A model generated the notes under the pieces. That model saw nothing but the letters and a program-made list of their open reading frames with translations, made no database searches and was not told the DNA's origin. DNA of 64,000 bases from Veillonella rogosae JCM 15642. Its GTDB lineage: Bacteria; Bacillota; Negativicutes; Veillonellales; Veillonellaceae. A program made the translations under genes and the position numbers. This document shows positions 1 through 9,115 of the stretch, one piece after another (position 1 is the stretch's first letter; each line of letters opens with the position of its first letter). The DNA is taken from positions 37,567-101,566 of the forward strand of contig NZ_PPCX01000015.1 of the NCBI RefSeq assembly GCF_002959775.1, read 5' to 3'.

Positions 1-10
1 AACAATTCTC

Positions 11-78
11 ACAACTGAAAATTGTTATCAACTACTCTGTAATAATAGTACAAGATTAATGTATAGAAGTCAATGAGA
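11..78. repeat. Direct repeat copy 1 after a small membrane gene
   Basis: About 68 bp closely matching positions 1002-1068; both contain AAAATTGTTATCAACTACT and end in AGTCAATGAGA. Each copy lies just downstream of the stop codon of a minus-strand small membrane protein gene. The arrangement suggests that [membrane gene + spacer] units at the 3' end of the cdiBA locus were duplicated or exchanged. Confidence 0.75.
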
Positions 79-91
79 AAAAATATCAAAA

Positions 92-448
92 TCAACCAAA
101 ATAATGTATAACCGATGCAACACCACATAAAAGAAGAAAAAATATAACAATAAACTTAATTCGACCTGTAAAGGTATCATACCTTCTCTTGTCGCTAGCT
201 GTGATTTTGCCAGAGCGATTATGACGCCATAGATTAAAGACACAAGCAATACAAAGAATAATAATTAAAATATACTTCAAATCAATCATAGAACTTGGTA
301 AAGCAATATAATCACTAAACAATGAAAGTCCAAAGAAACAATTCCCTAAGATACCAATTACAATTTTAACTATTCGTTGCCTAGCTATAATGACGAGATA
401 ATTCACCATTAATAAGCCAAAGAGACCAATTACAATATTCGCAAACAT
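92..448 (-). CDS. Small multi-pass membrane protein, unknown function
   Basis: A 118-residue protein with about four hydrophobic segments (residues 5-25, 28-48, 54-72 and 97-115) and a basic cytoplasmic-looking stretch between the last two (WRHNRSGKITASDKRRYD). I do not recognise a family. It is the third small membrane protein downstream of cdiA and is followed by the same repeat as the gene at 1060. That position makes an orphan immunity protein of the CDI locus possible, but this is inference only. The SD is modest (GGGTAG). Confidence 0.6.
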   Translation of the reverse strand: MFANIVIGLFGLLMVNYLVIIARQRIVKIVIGILGNCFFGLSLFSDYIALPSSMIDLKYILIIILCIACVFNLWRHNRSGKITASDKRRYDTFTGRIKFIVIFFLLLCGVASVIHYFG

Positions 449-522
449 ATCTACCCTACTAATTTAAAACCATAGTACTCTAATCTATTTAATATATACA
501 TTACACTATAACTTCAAGATAC

Positions 523-564
523 ACAAAATGGTGTTGAACTCAAAGGAGTCCAACACCATTTTGT
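523..564. terminator. Strong hairpin between two membrane genes
   Basis: Arms ACAAAATGGTGTTG and CAACACCATTTTGT flank a short loop. It sits just past the stop of the DUF805 gene at 568-990 (minus strand) and before the start of the 92-448 gene, so it probably ends transcription of the former. Confidence 0.75.
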
Positions 565-567
565 ATA

Positions 568-990
568 TTAAATTTCTTTTATACTATTAACGTCCCAACT
601 ACCTTTTATAAAGAGTCTATAAAAGACAAAGACATTGGCAAAAGGAACTACTAATAACAAAATCCATAATCCGCTATACAAACTATCATGAAGACGTCGG
701 ATGAGTAAAGTAAATACAGAGAACAGTGTATAGACATAAAGTATATAAAAGATCGCCCATGATATAGGCTCTAAAATAGCTATTCCCATTTCACTTTTTA
801 TCATGAGAAGCAACGCCAAAATATTTACATTTAAGCCCATTATTGTGCCTAGTGAACCTACACCTATGCCAGCCTCAATAAGCTTAGCGCGTCCAGTTAA
901 TCTAAATGAGCGATATAAATAAATATCTCTCAAATATTCTAAAATTCCTTTTTCATTACATAAAGTGATTTTTGTCTCTTGCTCATACAT
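568..990 (-). CDS. DUF805 family inner-membrane protein
   Basis: A 140-residue protein. The family signature is visible at residues 97-134: RRLHDS, then a hydrophobic stretch with PFANVFVFYRLFIKGSW (DUF805 usually has RLHDxGxSG...W and a terminal glycine-rich turn). Four hydrophobic segments are likely. The N-terminal part (RLTGRAKL) matches the short amphipathic start of the family. It lies between two copies of a repeat downstream of cdiA, and a second, longer DUF805 protein is next to it. The function of DUF805 proteins is unknown to me; a role as an orphan CDI immunity gene is suggested only by location. No convincing SD precedes the ATG. Confidence 0.7.
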   Translation of the reverse strand: MYEQETKITLCNEKGILEYLRDIYLYRSFRLTGRAKLIEAGIGVGSLGTIMGLNVNILALLLMIKSEMGIAILEPISWAIFYILYVYTLFSVFTLLIRRLHDSLYSGLWILLLVVPFANVFVFYRLFIKGSWDVNSIKEI

Positions 991-1001
991 GATACACTTT
1001 T

Positions 1002-1068
1002 ACAACGGAAAATTGTTATCAACTACTATGTGTCAATAATACATGATTGAACTAGAAAGTCAATGAGA
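1002..1068. repeat. Direct repeat copy 2
   Basis: Partner of the repeat at 11-78. It starts 12 bp upstream of the DUF805 gene's ATG and runs through the stop codon of the upstream membrane gene (TCTCATTGA on the minus strand), so recombination here would swap whole genes. Confidence 0.75.
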
Positions 1069-2028
1069 GATATTATCACTAATTACACTGGCATCAATGT
1101 ACCGCCATGAACCTTTAAATAATATTAGATATAGTACATATACATTTACATAAGGTATGAACACCCCAAATAACCAAAAAGCACTACTATAAGAATCATG
1201 TAACCTCTGAATTAGTACTTTTAATAAGTATATAAAACACCAAATCAAAAAAATAGCTACAATAGATGATAAAAATATATTTTTTAATAATATTGTAGGT
1301 AAAATAGTCCCTATTGAATAAATTAATATTACAAGTAATAGAACCATGAATTGATATACTATATAATAATATATCAATTCACCTCTTGAGATACGGCCCT
1401 TCCAGTTAAATAACTCCAGCGATAAGCTTTTTTTTAAAATCGGTAAGATTTTATATAAGGAAAATTCATCTAAAAATTGTTCAAACCCGCCATAGTCAAT
1501 TCTTATAAAGCTAGACCCCACCTTTTCAATACAATTTGATAAGCCATAGTCATTATTATATTCATTACTAGGAAACAAAGATAATATTAATAACCCTACT
1601 ACCAAAATGTTTAAATTAACTGACATATTTGTAATCAAGGAATCCTCTGTATATGTTACCTCTAATATAGGTGGTAAATAATTTAAATAATTAGTGTACA
1701 ACGTATATATACCGGCTACTATTACAAATCCTGAAATCCATTTTTGATTAACATCTAGAACTCGTCTAATTGCTAGTAAAGAAAAAATTACTAACGATAT
1801 TCCTAAATTAGCATATCCAATTAAAGACACTATACTCTCTTCATACTTTGGTAAGGAATTAAATGTTAGTCCTGGCATAGCAATATAAGAAAAATATACT
1901 AATATTATAGAAAGTAAGTAAGGAGTACGAGTAATACGCCATGATAACATTAAAGATTTAACGTTAGTTCTTAACAAAAACAACTCGTCCTTAATTGCTT
2001 TTGCGCTTATAATATCTTTCAAGATCAT
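1060..2028 (-). CDS. Large DUF805 membrane protein, candidate CDI immunity gene
   Basis: About 322 residues from the ATG at 2028. An ATG at 2079 would add 17 residues, but its purine-rich upstream run is forced by the EEE codons of cdiA. The second half is a DUF805 domain: FNWKGRISRGELIYYY, then RLHDS and YLILFKGSW. The first half adds four or so hydrophobic segments not found in the short relative at 568. The start overlaps the 3' end of cdiA by about 38 nt, the tight spacing expected of a toxin-immunity pair. I infer it is the immunity protein for the cdiA C-terminus. A membrane immunity protein would fit a toxin acting at the inner membrane. No homology proof is available. Confidence 0.65.
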   Translation of the reverse strand: MILKDIISAKAIKDELFLLRTNVKSLMLSWRITRTPYLLSIILVYFSYIAMPGLTFNSLPKYEESIVSLIGYANLGISLVIFSLLAIRRVLDVNQKWISGFVIVAGIYTLYTNYLNYLPPILEVTYTEDSLITNMSVNLNILVVGLLILSLFPSNEYNNDYGLSNCIEKVGSSFIRIDYGGFEQFLDEFSLYKILPILKKSLSLELFNWKGRISRGELIYYYIVYQFMVLLLVILIYSIGTILPTILLKNIFLSSIVAIFLIWCFIYLLKVLIQRLHDSYSSAFWLFGVFIPYVNVYVLYLILFKGSWRYIDASVISDNISH

Positions 2029-5000
2029 ATTTTGTAATATCCTTCCACCCTTGATCAAATAAAATTTTATATTTTCCATTCTCCTCTTCTACAATATAAT
2101 CTCTCCCATTACCTTTATTGGTCCATTGTGTAGCATTGGTATCTGGATGAGTAGTTAAATAACCCTCTGCACGAATAGTTTCAATTGGTAAACCAGAGTA
2201 TACTTTATTTACTAAACCTAACGATTCACTATCAATGGGACCTTCTTCCTCTCTAGAAGAATAAACTTCAGCATTCAATTCTAACGGAAGACTAACAAAA
2301 TTACTATTACTTGAATCGTATGTAGGGCTCTTTATAGAAAGTAAATTTCCACTTTTTAATTTTTGGTAAAAATCCAACAAACTTATTTTACCATCAATAG
2401 TATTATTTTGTTTAAACTTGAAATTATCAACCCCTCTAATTTCAAGATCTGTATGGGATAATTTAAAATGAGGATGTTTTAAATCAACATCACTATTATC
2501 AGAAGGCACACTCTTTTTACTGTATCCACCATAAGAACTATCTATTGTAAAATCGGCAGGATCATTATTATATACAATTTTAGGAGGTGCTATAAAATCA
2601 AGTTTTTTCAAAAAATCTGTCAAATTATAGCCCAAACTAATTTTATCAGTATATATTATACTATTAGGACTATTCCCCCTACGTGTTGCAGCTCCTACAA
2701 AAAATACAGATGCACTTTCTTCTTTACCAGTAGATAAGAGACTTAAATCCCGGCCTACTTTGCTAGTGCTCCATTTAAAGGCATCAAGAGCTACCTTATT
2801 ACTATTACCTACACCGCCACTAATAGACTCACTTATAATTTTTCTAGCCTCACTATCAAGATTGACATACCAATTATTAGCAGTCCAATATCCATTAGAC
2901 TCAGATCCAACCCATTCTGGCTTATAACCTTCTCTTAGATATTTATTGCCTAAAAAATCCCCTGTACGTGTTATAGTTTTATCCGCATGATATTGGATTA
3001 ATTGTCCATCCGAATCTTGATAACCTGTAGCAACAACTCTCTTTCTAGATTCTTCACTTGGATCAGGATTATAATACAAACCAACTTCATCATTACCAGT
3101 ATAGAATGCACCATCATTTCCAACTACAGTTGGGTATCCACGCCCCTCTAAAACCTTGCCCCAAGTTTTATTCATAGGTTGAACTGTACCATCTGAAAGA
3201 GTATGATATGCCATTCCAGTGTCTGAATCAGCCCAAGTTGAAACAATATAAGGAGCTCCAACATAGATTTCATCTTCTTCACTATCTGTACTAACATTTT
3301 CACTTATACCATTATGTGATTTTCTTATTCCTAAACCATACCTGTTAAGTGTTTCTTTATCTTTCTTTTTAATATATCCAGCAACAGGAATTATTGCACT
3401 TTTTTTATAAAAACCATTATATTTAGTTCCATATTGAGCCTCTGTAGCACCAGTAATTGGAGATTTACCGATCCCATGATTTACTAAAGCCCCTAAACTT
3501 GCACTTAGCCATTGTGCTACAGCTGGATTAGATTTAGCAATTTTTTGAATTTCACCAATCAACGCTTCATTTGTTGCACCAGCATAGAAGCCACTACCAG
3601 TAGGATTTCCAGCTATACGTGCAGATGTTTCAGCAACTACTGCATGCGCTAATACCTTTGCAGCTTTTCCTTCTTTTGTTTTAGGCTCCCAATAATGGAG
3701 TTGCTCAAAAGCATCTTTAGCAAATAATCGTGCTAATTCTTGCCGTTCTTCAACCTTTTTCTTATCAAAAATAGTATCAAGTTTATTTAGACTATTTTTA
3801 GTATCTTTGGAGATCTTATTAATATCAATATTAGATGATTCTGTTGTTATTGTACCATTAGCAATAACAGATTTAGTAGTACTTTCAACTGATTTTTCGG
3901 AATCTGGCAATAATTTTGGTAATAAGCCTAGAGAGTTATATACAGCATCCTTACCTGCTTGACTTAAATTTTTAAATCCAGACACAGATGTATAACTTAA
4001 ACCTGTATTACTAGATTTATATTCAGCTTTATTTTTAATATCTTTAACTGTTAAGGAATTCGTTGATAATTTATTCTTGTCTGCTTTTGCCTTACTATCA
4101 ATAACAGCACCTTCTAATGTAGTATTTCCTTTAGTTGTGATATCAAATCCTTCGGAACCAGCATATAATCCAGCTTGCTCAGTAATACTAGCATAATCAC
4201 TAGACATTTTACCTTTTGAATATTCTGCAGATACCCCACTTAATTGTGTACCATTTGTAGAAATGCTAAATCCAACATTTTTCTTTTCACCTCTATAGGT
4301 TTCACTATCTTGCAAGCTTTTAATTGTTAAATTACCACCTATTTGAGATTGAATAGAGTCACCATATACTTTTGATCCCACAATATTAGTATCAGCACCA
4401 GAGTTTGTAATTACTTTATTGCCTTGAACAACCGTCCCTAAATGAGTTGTTTTAACTGTAGTACCATTTTCATTTGCGTTATTATAATTAGCATCAATAC
4501 CTAGTAAGCCACCACCATTAACACTAAGGTTAGCCCCGATTGACCAGCCCTTACTATCATATTTATTAGTTATTGTAGTTGTATTTATTCCAGCTTGTAG
4601 GGAGAGATTTCTACTTGCATCTAATTCAACAGATTTTCCTCGAATGGTTTCCCCTATAGCCACTATATCTCCTGAATCAGCTGTAGTTGGTTTTGTAACT
4701 AATTTAATTCCATTATCAGATACTATATGCCCTCCTGCATATTTACTACTATCCAATCTTGATTCACTTCTACTTTTACTGGAGCCAATACTTACATGAA
4801 TATTTGCTAATCCATCTTTTTTTGCCCGTTTATTTTCTTTGTATTGCTTTTGATCTTTATTTATGTCGTTTAAGTCATTATTGCCTTTTTCCTGTTCATA
4901 TTTTGCTTCTTTAGATAGTCTATTTCTTTCTTTTACTAATTCATTTCTAGTTTTATCACTTAAATTATTATTTTGTAGAAGACTATCAATTTCTTTTACT

Positions 5001-8000
5001 TTTTGTTCTTTAAGTATTCCAGACGCTATTAATTTTTGTGCTTCTTCTCGTACAAAATCAGGAGTAAAGTTTTTATACTCTTGAATCTTACTATAACCTT
5101 TTTTAAGTTCTTTACCAGCTTCAAGAGATTCTAAAGTGCCTAATCGTTTATCATCACGACTATTGGCTTTACGTTGTAATCCACGTGCAGTAGTCAATGC
5201 TGATGCAATAGAGCCACCTAAGCTAACAGTTAAACCAGACTGTTTCTCTTCATGCACCTGTTTCGACGCCATAGTATCATGTTTACCATCAAGTGTTATA
5301 TCTGAAGCACTAACTTCAATATCATCTTTACCAATTAAGTCAGTACTAGTTAGATGTGCCTTATTATTAGCATCAATACTAATCTTTCCATTAGCAGAAC
5401 CAATTAATGTATTTACATTAGTTTTAGAATTTTCATCTAATGTATCAGTCACTTTTTTACTGCCAATAGTAAATCCTATACCAGCGCCCATTAAGCCAGA
5501 TTTTTTACTATATTGATATACATCATCACGTTGTGTTTCTTCACCTGAATCTGTACGTACATCATTACCCGCGGATACTGATACATCTTTTGTTCCTAAA
5601 ATATTAGAGCCTGTTACCGAAACATTACGATTAGCTTTCACATTAATCATATCGCCACCAATCGTAGAAGATAAAACACCTGTGTGCTCGTGATCTGTAC
5701 GTATGATATTAGTTTTACGAGATAGTAAACTTTTTTCTTTATACTTTAGACCATATTCATCACGACTATAGCTTTTTCCATTAGTGATAGTAACATCATT
5801 TCCTGCTTCAACAGATGTTAAGCCATGTTCACTATTAACAATACCATTGCGGATATTTACATCATTTCCCGCACGTAAAGTAACATTGCTATCACTTAAA
5901 ATAGCTGTACCTAATTCTGTACGGCGGACAGTACGATTATAATTATCACTATTAACAGTCATATCCTTTTTAGCAGATAATGCCTCAGTTGTTAGATTAA
6001 TATTCTGACCAGCCTCAATCGTTGCTTTAGAATTTTCCCCAGCATGAACAATGGCACCTTTAAGGTTAACATCTCGTTTAGCAGATAAAAGCAAATCACC
6101 TTTTTCGCCTACACCTATAGTACCTTGGCTACCAACAATATCGTGGTGTTCTAATTTATCTACATGGGTACCTACATTTATATCACGACCGGCATTAATA
6201 GTAACCTGTTTATTACCATGAATATTACCTGTATTAATTACATCTTTAGATGTTTTAATAGTAACATTACGTCCATCTATACGGCCTGTATTTTGTACAG
6301 CATTAGCTCCTAATACAATTGTATCTGCAGTCATAATGCCTTGATTTAACATATCAGTGTTAGTATGACTAACAATAGCCTTACCACTAATAATACCACC
6401 CATTGCATCCATTGATTTTGCAGGTTGTTTCGCTAAATATACTTTAGGGTATAGAACTTGTTGAGCTTTTCCATCTACTACAACCGTTTTAGTTTCTAAC
6501 CATACCATATCAGTTGTTATAGCTTCCATTTGTTCTTTGGATAAGGCAATTCCTGGAGCTAATTTAAAAGCTTTACCAAAGGCTATGCCGGCCTCTAATA
6601 ACGCTTTGTATTCAGCCTCATTATCTGTATACCCTTCTAAATATTGTTTGCCTGTAGCTGATACAATTTGCTCATTTATAAGCTGCTGCTCATAGAATCC
6701 ATCACCTAAACGTTTTAATCTTCTTTCTGGATCATTTGCTAAGGCATCAATCATATATTGAGAAGATAAAAAATTCTTACGATTTGTAAAAGCGGAGTCC
6801 GTTTCTATCAAAGCATTAGCTGTAATATCTGGATGAATCTGATATAGTGCCTCTGTTGGTAAGGATAAACCATCTATAGTATGACTTTCTTTACCTTTTC
6901 CACCACCTAAACCATAGGGATCTAAACTATCATTAACCTTAGCAATAGTAGCTTTAGACAAATTATCTTCAGCATGCTCTTTAATAGCTCCTATTGGCTT
7001 CACATTTGCTTCAGTAATAGTTGGAGTCATATAGACTTCTTGTTTCCATCGTCTACGTTTCTTTTTTCCGCCCAAATGGTGACTTTTAGGAACATCTTTT
7101 GTATAACTTTCTTGTGTAGTACCTGTTATAAAGGTCTTATCACTCATAGAGTCAGATATATTTTCTATTCGTCCCTTAGTTTGAACCGTCCCCCCAGAAA
7201 TCACCTTACTATTTTCATTATGGAGAATACCTGTTATTACAACATCACCGCCACTACTAATAACACCTGGGTCATCATGAGTTATTTCTTTATGTGTACT
7301 CTCTGTTTCGGTACGGATAATAGTAAATTCATTAACACGATTTTCACGCTTATCCATCTCTTTGTTATAAGCTTCGTCTTCAGTAGTTTTAACAGGTTTT
7401 ACATGTGGTGTACCATAACCACTTTTATCATCAGCATAAGGGAATTCTGACTTATCAAATACCTGTCCTTCTAATTTATGATGTCGATGAGTAACTTTAA
7501 TTTTATCAGAATTTTTAGTAATGCCATCTGAAACACGCTTTGCACCTAATGCAACATTGTTATTTTCTACAATGGGAGCATCTATTTTTATAGCTTTTTC
7601 AGATTTAATTGTAGCCCCTGTATTATGGATCCCCTCTTTAGCTGTAAGGTCCATAGTACCACCACTATAGATGAAACCTTTACCCGTATTATTGATTGTA
7701 TCGGTATTTATATCAACGTGATTACGGCCTGCAATGACACCAGACTTATGAGTATCTAATTCTTTTTTTATGGCAGTAACTTTCTCCTGTGCTTCATCAT
7801 AAGTCTTTGTTAACTCTTTAATACGTTGACGATGTGCTTCTAACTCTGTTTTAGTTTTATATTTTGTGATATCAGCATTCCATTCAGCATCAAGATCATG
7901 TTTAGCCTTTTCTAAATCTTTACCAGCTTTATGGTAACTCTGTTCTATTTCAGAATTTGTATGGTTAATAACTGTCTTTGCATCAATAGCTACAGTATCA

Positions 8001-8806
8001 CCATAAATGCGTCCACCTTCATGATTATCTACGGATTTAGCTTTTATGGTCGTAGTCTTTCCAGAGTTAATAAGACCACTATTATTTAGTATTTCTTGGC
8101 TATTTACAGTCGTAGATACATCACCTTGAACCACACCACTATTGTGAATGGCAATGCTTTGTCCAGCTAACGTAGTGTTGCCATTACTCGTAACACCACC
8201 GTCAACTATAATTTTGCCATCACTAGTAATACTAGATGCTTGTGTAGAGCTGACTACACCTTTAATATTTACACCAAGACCAGTATTGGTACCTTTCATG
8301 GTAATAGAATTAGCATACATACCACCAATAGCAGAGACATCTAAACCAACATTGCTAGAATCACCAATCTTTTGAGTGTCTAATGTATTAGCATCTACTC
8401 TATTCTTGCCAGTACGTGTTTCAATTGTGTTAGCCCACACTCCGGCATTTACATTAGTTGCTTCTGTTAAAATTTGTAGCGAGTTAGCATCTTTAGCATT
8501 AAGACCATTTCCATTAATAGAAATACGTCCTTGCTCTACGCGATAGGAGTTTAAATTTCCCTTTGAATCATATTCTGTTTTACCTGTAGTTAATACTGCC
8601 CGATCTGTATTGATAAAGCCACCGCCGTCTACAGTAATACCATTTGGATTGGCTACAACTACTGAAGCTTTACGACCTGCTACCTCAATAAACCCTTTCA
8701 TCTCAGTTGGATTATGTGATGTAACCTCGTTAACAATAACATTGGCCGAACCGCGCATCATATTAGGATTACCAGGTACATATCCACCTAATTTTGTATT
8801 ACCCAT
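1991..8806 (-). CDS. CdiA/FhaB-type exoprotein, main part after an internal stop
   Basis: A 2271-residue filamentous haemagglutinin-like protein. It begins inside the TPS secretion domain (RGSANVIVNEV, then ANPNGITVDGGGF), continues with long beta-helical FHA repeats, and has two charged coiled-coil-like stretches (about residues 280-350 and 1230-1330). Near residue 1790 is a pretoxin-like segment (GATNEALIGEI, AQWLSASLGALVNHGIG, AQYGTKYNG). The last ~470 residues look unlike FHA repeats and are the likely variable toxin region; I recognise no known toxin fold and see no VENN motif. The reading frame continues upstream through a TAA at 8837-8839 into the signal-peptide fragment, so this piece alone has no secretion signal. 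It is probably a pseudogene, a strain-specific nonsense allele, or a sequencing error. Operon order is cdiB-cdiA-immunity. Confidence 0.85.
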   Translation of the reverse strand: MGNTKLGGYVPGNPNMMRGSANVIVNEVTSHNPTEMKGFIEVAGRKASVVVANPNGITVDGGGFINTDRAVLTTGKTEYDSKGNLNSYRVEQGRISINGNGLNAKDANSLQILTEATNVNAGVWANTIETRTGKNRVDANTLDTQKIGDSSNVGLDVSAIGGMYANSITMKGTNTGLGVNIKGVVSSTQASSITSDGKIIVDGGVTSNGNTTLAGQSIAIHNSGVVQGDVSTTVNSQEILNNSGLINSGKTTTIKAKSVDNHEGGRIYGDTVAIDAKTVINHTNSEIEQSYHKAGKDLEKAKHDLDAEWNADITKYKTKTELEAHRQRIKELTKTYDEAQEKVTAIKKELDTHKSGVIAGRNHVDINTDTINNTGKGFIYSGGTMDLTAKEGIHNTGATIKSEKAIKIDAPIVENNNVALGAKRVSDGITKNSDKIKVTHRHHKLEGQVFDKSEFPYADDKSGYGTPHVKPVKTTEDEAYNKEMDKRENRVNEFTIIRTETESTHKEITHDDPGVISSGGDVVITGILHNENSKVISGGTVQTKGRIENISDSMSDKTFITGTTQESYTKDVPKSHHLGGKKKRRRWKQEVYMTPTITEANVKPIGAIKEHAEDNLSKATIAKVNDSLDPYGLGGGKGKESHTIDGLSLPTEALYQIHPDITANALIETDSAFTNRKNFLSSQYMIDALANDPERRLKRLGDGFYEQQLINEQIVSATGKQYLEGYTDNEAEYKALLEAGIAFGKAFKLAPGIALSKEQMEAITTDMVWLETKTVVVDGKAQQVLYPKVYLAKQPAKSMDAMGGIISGKAIVSHTNTDMLNQGIMTADTIVLGANAVQNTGRIDGRNVTIKTSKDVINTGNIHGNKQVTINAGRDINVGTHVDKLEHHDIVGSQGTIGVGEKGDLLLSAKRDVNLKGAIVHAGENSKATIEAGQNINLTTEALSAKKDMTVNSDNYNRTVRRTELGTAILSDSNVTLRAGNDVNIRNGIVNSEHGLTSVEAGNDVTITNGKSYSRDEYGLKYKEKSLLSRKTNIIRTDHEHTGVLSSTIGGDMINVKANRNVSVTGSNILGTKDVSVSAGNDVRTDSGEETQRDDVYQYSKKSGLMGAGIGFTIGSKKVTDTLDENSKTNVNTLIGSANGKISIDANNKAHLTSTDLIGKDDIEVSASDITLDGKHDTMASKQVHEEKQSGLTVSLGGSIASALTTARGLQRKANSRDDKRLGTLESLEAGKELKKGYSKIQEYKNFTPDFVREEAQKLIASGILKEQKVKEIDSLLQNNNLSDKTRNELVKERNRLSKEAKYEQEKGNNDLNDINKDQKQYKENKRAKKDGLANIHVSIGSSKSRSESRLDSSKYAGGHIVSDNGIKLVTKPTTADSGDIVAIGETIRGKSVELDASRNLSLQAGINTTTITNKYDSKGWSIGANLSVNGGGLLGIDANYNNANENGTTVKTTHLGTVVQGNKVITNSGADTNIVGSKVYGDSIQSQIGGNLTIKSLQDSETYRGEKKNVGFSISTNGTQLSGVSAEYSKGKMSSDYASITEQAGLYAGSEGFDITTKGNTTLEGAVIDSKAKADKNKLSTNSLTVKDIKNKAEYKSSNTGLSYTSVSGFKNLSQAGKDAVYNSLGLLPKLLPDSEKSVESTTKSVIANGTITTESSNIDINKISKDTKNSLNKLDTIFDKKKVEERQELARLFAKDAFEQLHYWEPKTKEGKAAKVLAHAVVAETSARIAGNPTGSGFYAGATNEALIGEIQKIAKSNPAVAQWLSASLGALVNHGIGKSPITGATEAQYGTKYNGFYKKSAIIPVAGYIKKKDKETLNRYGLGIRKSHNGISENVSTDSEEDEIYVGAPYIVSTWADSDTGMAYHTLSDGTVQPMNKTWGKVLEGRGYPTVVGNDGAFYTGNDEVGLYYNPDPSEESRKRVVATGYQDSDGQLIQYHADKTITRTGDFLGNKYLREGYKPEWVGSESNGYWTANNWYVNLDSEARKIISESISGGVGNSNKVALDAFKWSTSKVGRDLSLLSTGKEESASVFFVGAATRRGNSPNSIIYTDKISLGYNLTDFLKKLDFIAPPKIVYNNDPADFTIDSSYGGYSKKSVPSDNSDVDLKHPHFKLSHTDLEIRGVDNFKFKQNNTIDGKISLLDFYQKLKSGNLLSIKSPTYDSSNSNFVSLPLELNAEVYSSREEEGPIDSESLGLVNKVYSGLPIETIRAEGYLTTHPDTNATQWTNKGNGRDYIVEEENGKYKILFDQGWKDITKYDLERYYKRKSN

Positions 8807-8836
8807 TTGGTAGGAGTTGTTAAGAATTACACCATT

Positions 8837-9079
8837 TTACGGTACATTAAAATTAGTGTAATCATTTCTAGATACTCCACCAACAGAAGGTCCTGCAACA
8901 TTTACTAATGTAATACCATTACCAGCTTGTCCAACCGTAGCTTGTCTTTCATGTGGTGCATTTGTGTCAACCTCGATAGGGTTTGCTGCATAGGCAAATG
9001 GTACTACTAATGGGTCTACAATCATTAAACCCATAGTAAGCCATATGGCAATTTTATATTGTAATCGTTTTTCTTTCAT
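8837..9079 (-). pseudogene. 5' fragment of cdiA (signal peptide and start of TPS domain)
   Basis: 80 residues: an extended signal peptide (KIAIWLTMGLMIVDPLVVPF, cut near AYA-AN), then the start of the TPS domain (GNGITLVNVAGPSVGGVSRN, NFNVP) and a TAA stop. The next codons in the same frame read NGVILNNSYQMGNTKLGG, the normal continuation of this domain. One substitution (probably CAA to TAA, since related proteins tend to have a polar residue after NVP) therefore splits a 2362-codon gene. Start codon and SD (GAGAGAG) are intact and lie 36 bp after cdiB. Confidence 0.85.
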
Positions 9080-9115
9080 AATTACTCTCTCTATTAATAC
9101 ATATACTCAAACTAT

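Noticed and set aside
1991..3480. VENN-delimited CdiA toxin
   Set aside because: No VENN motif is present; the toxin border was placed only from the pretoxin-like segment.
4863..8813. Plus-strand ORFs inside cdiA
   Set aside because: They are antisense shadows of the repetitive FHA frame, with no SD and no family resemblance.
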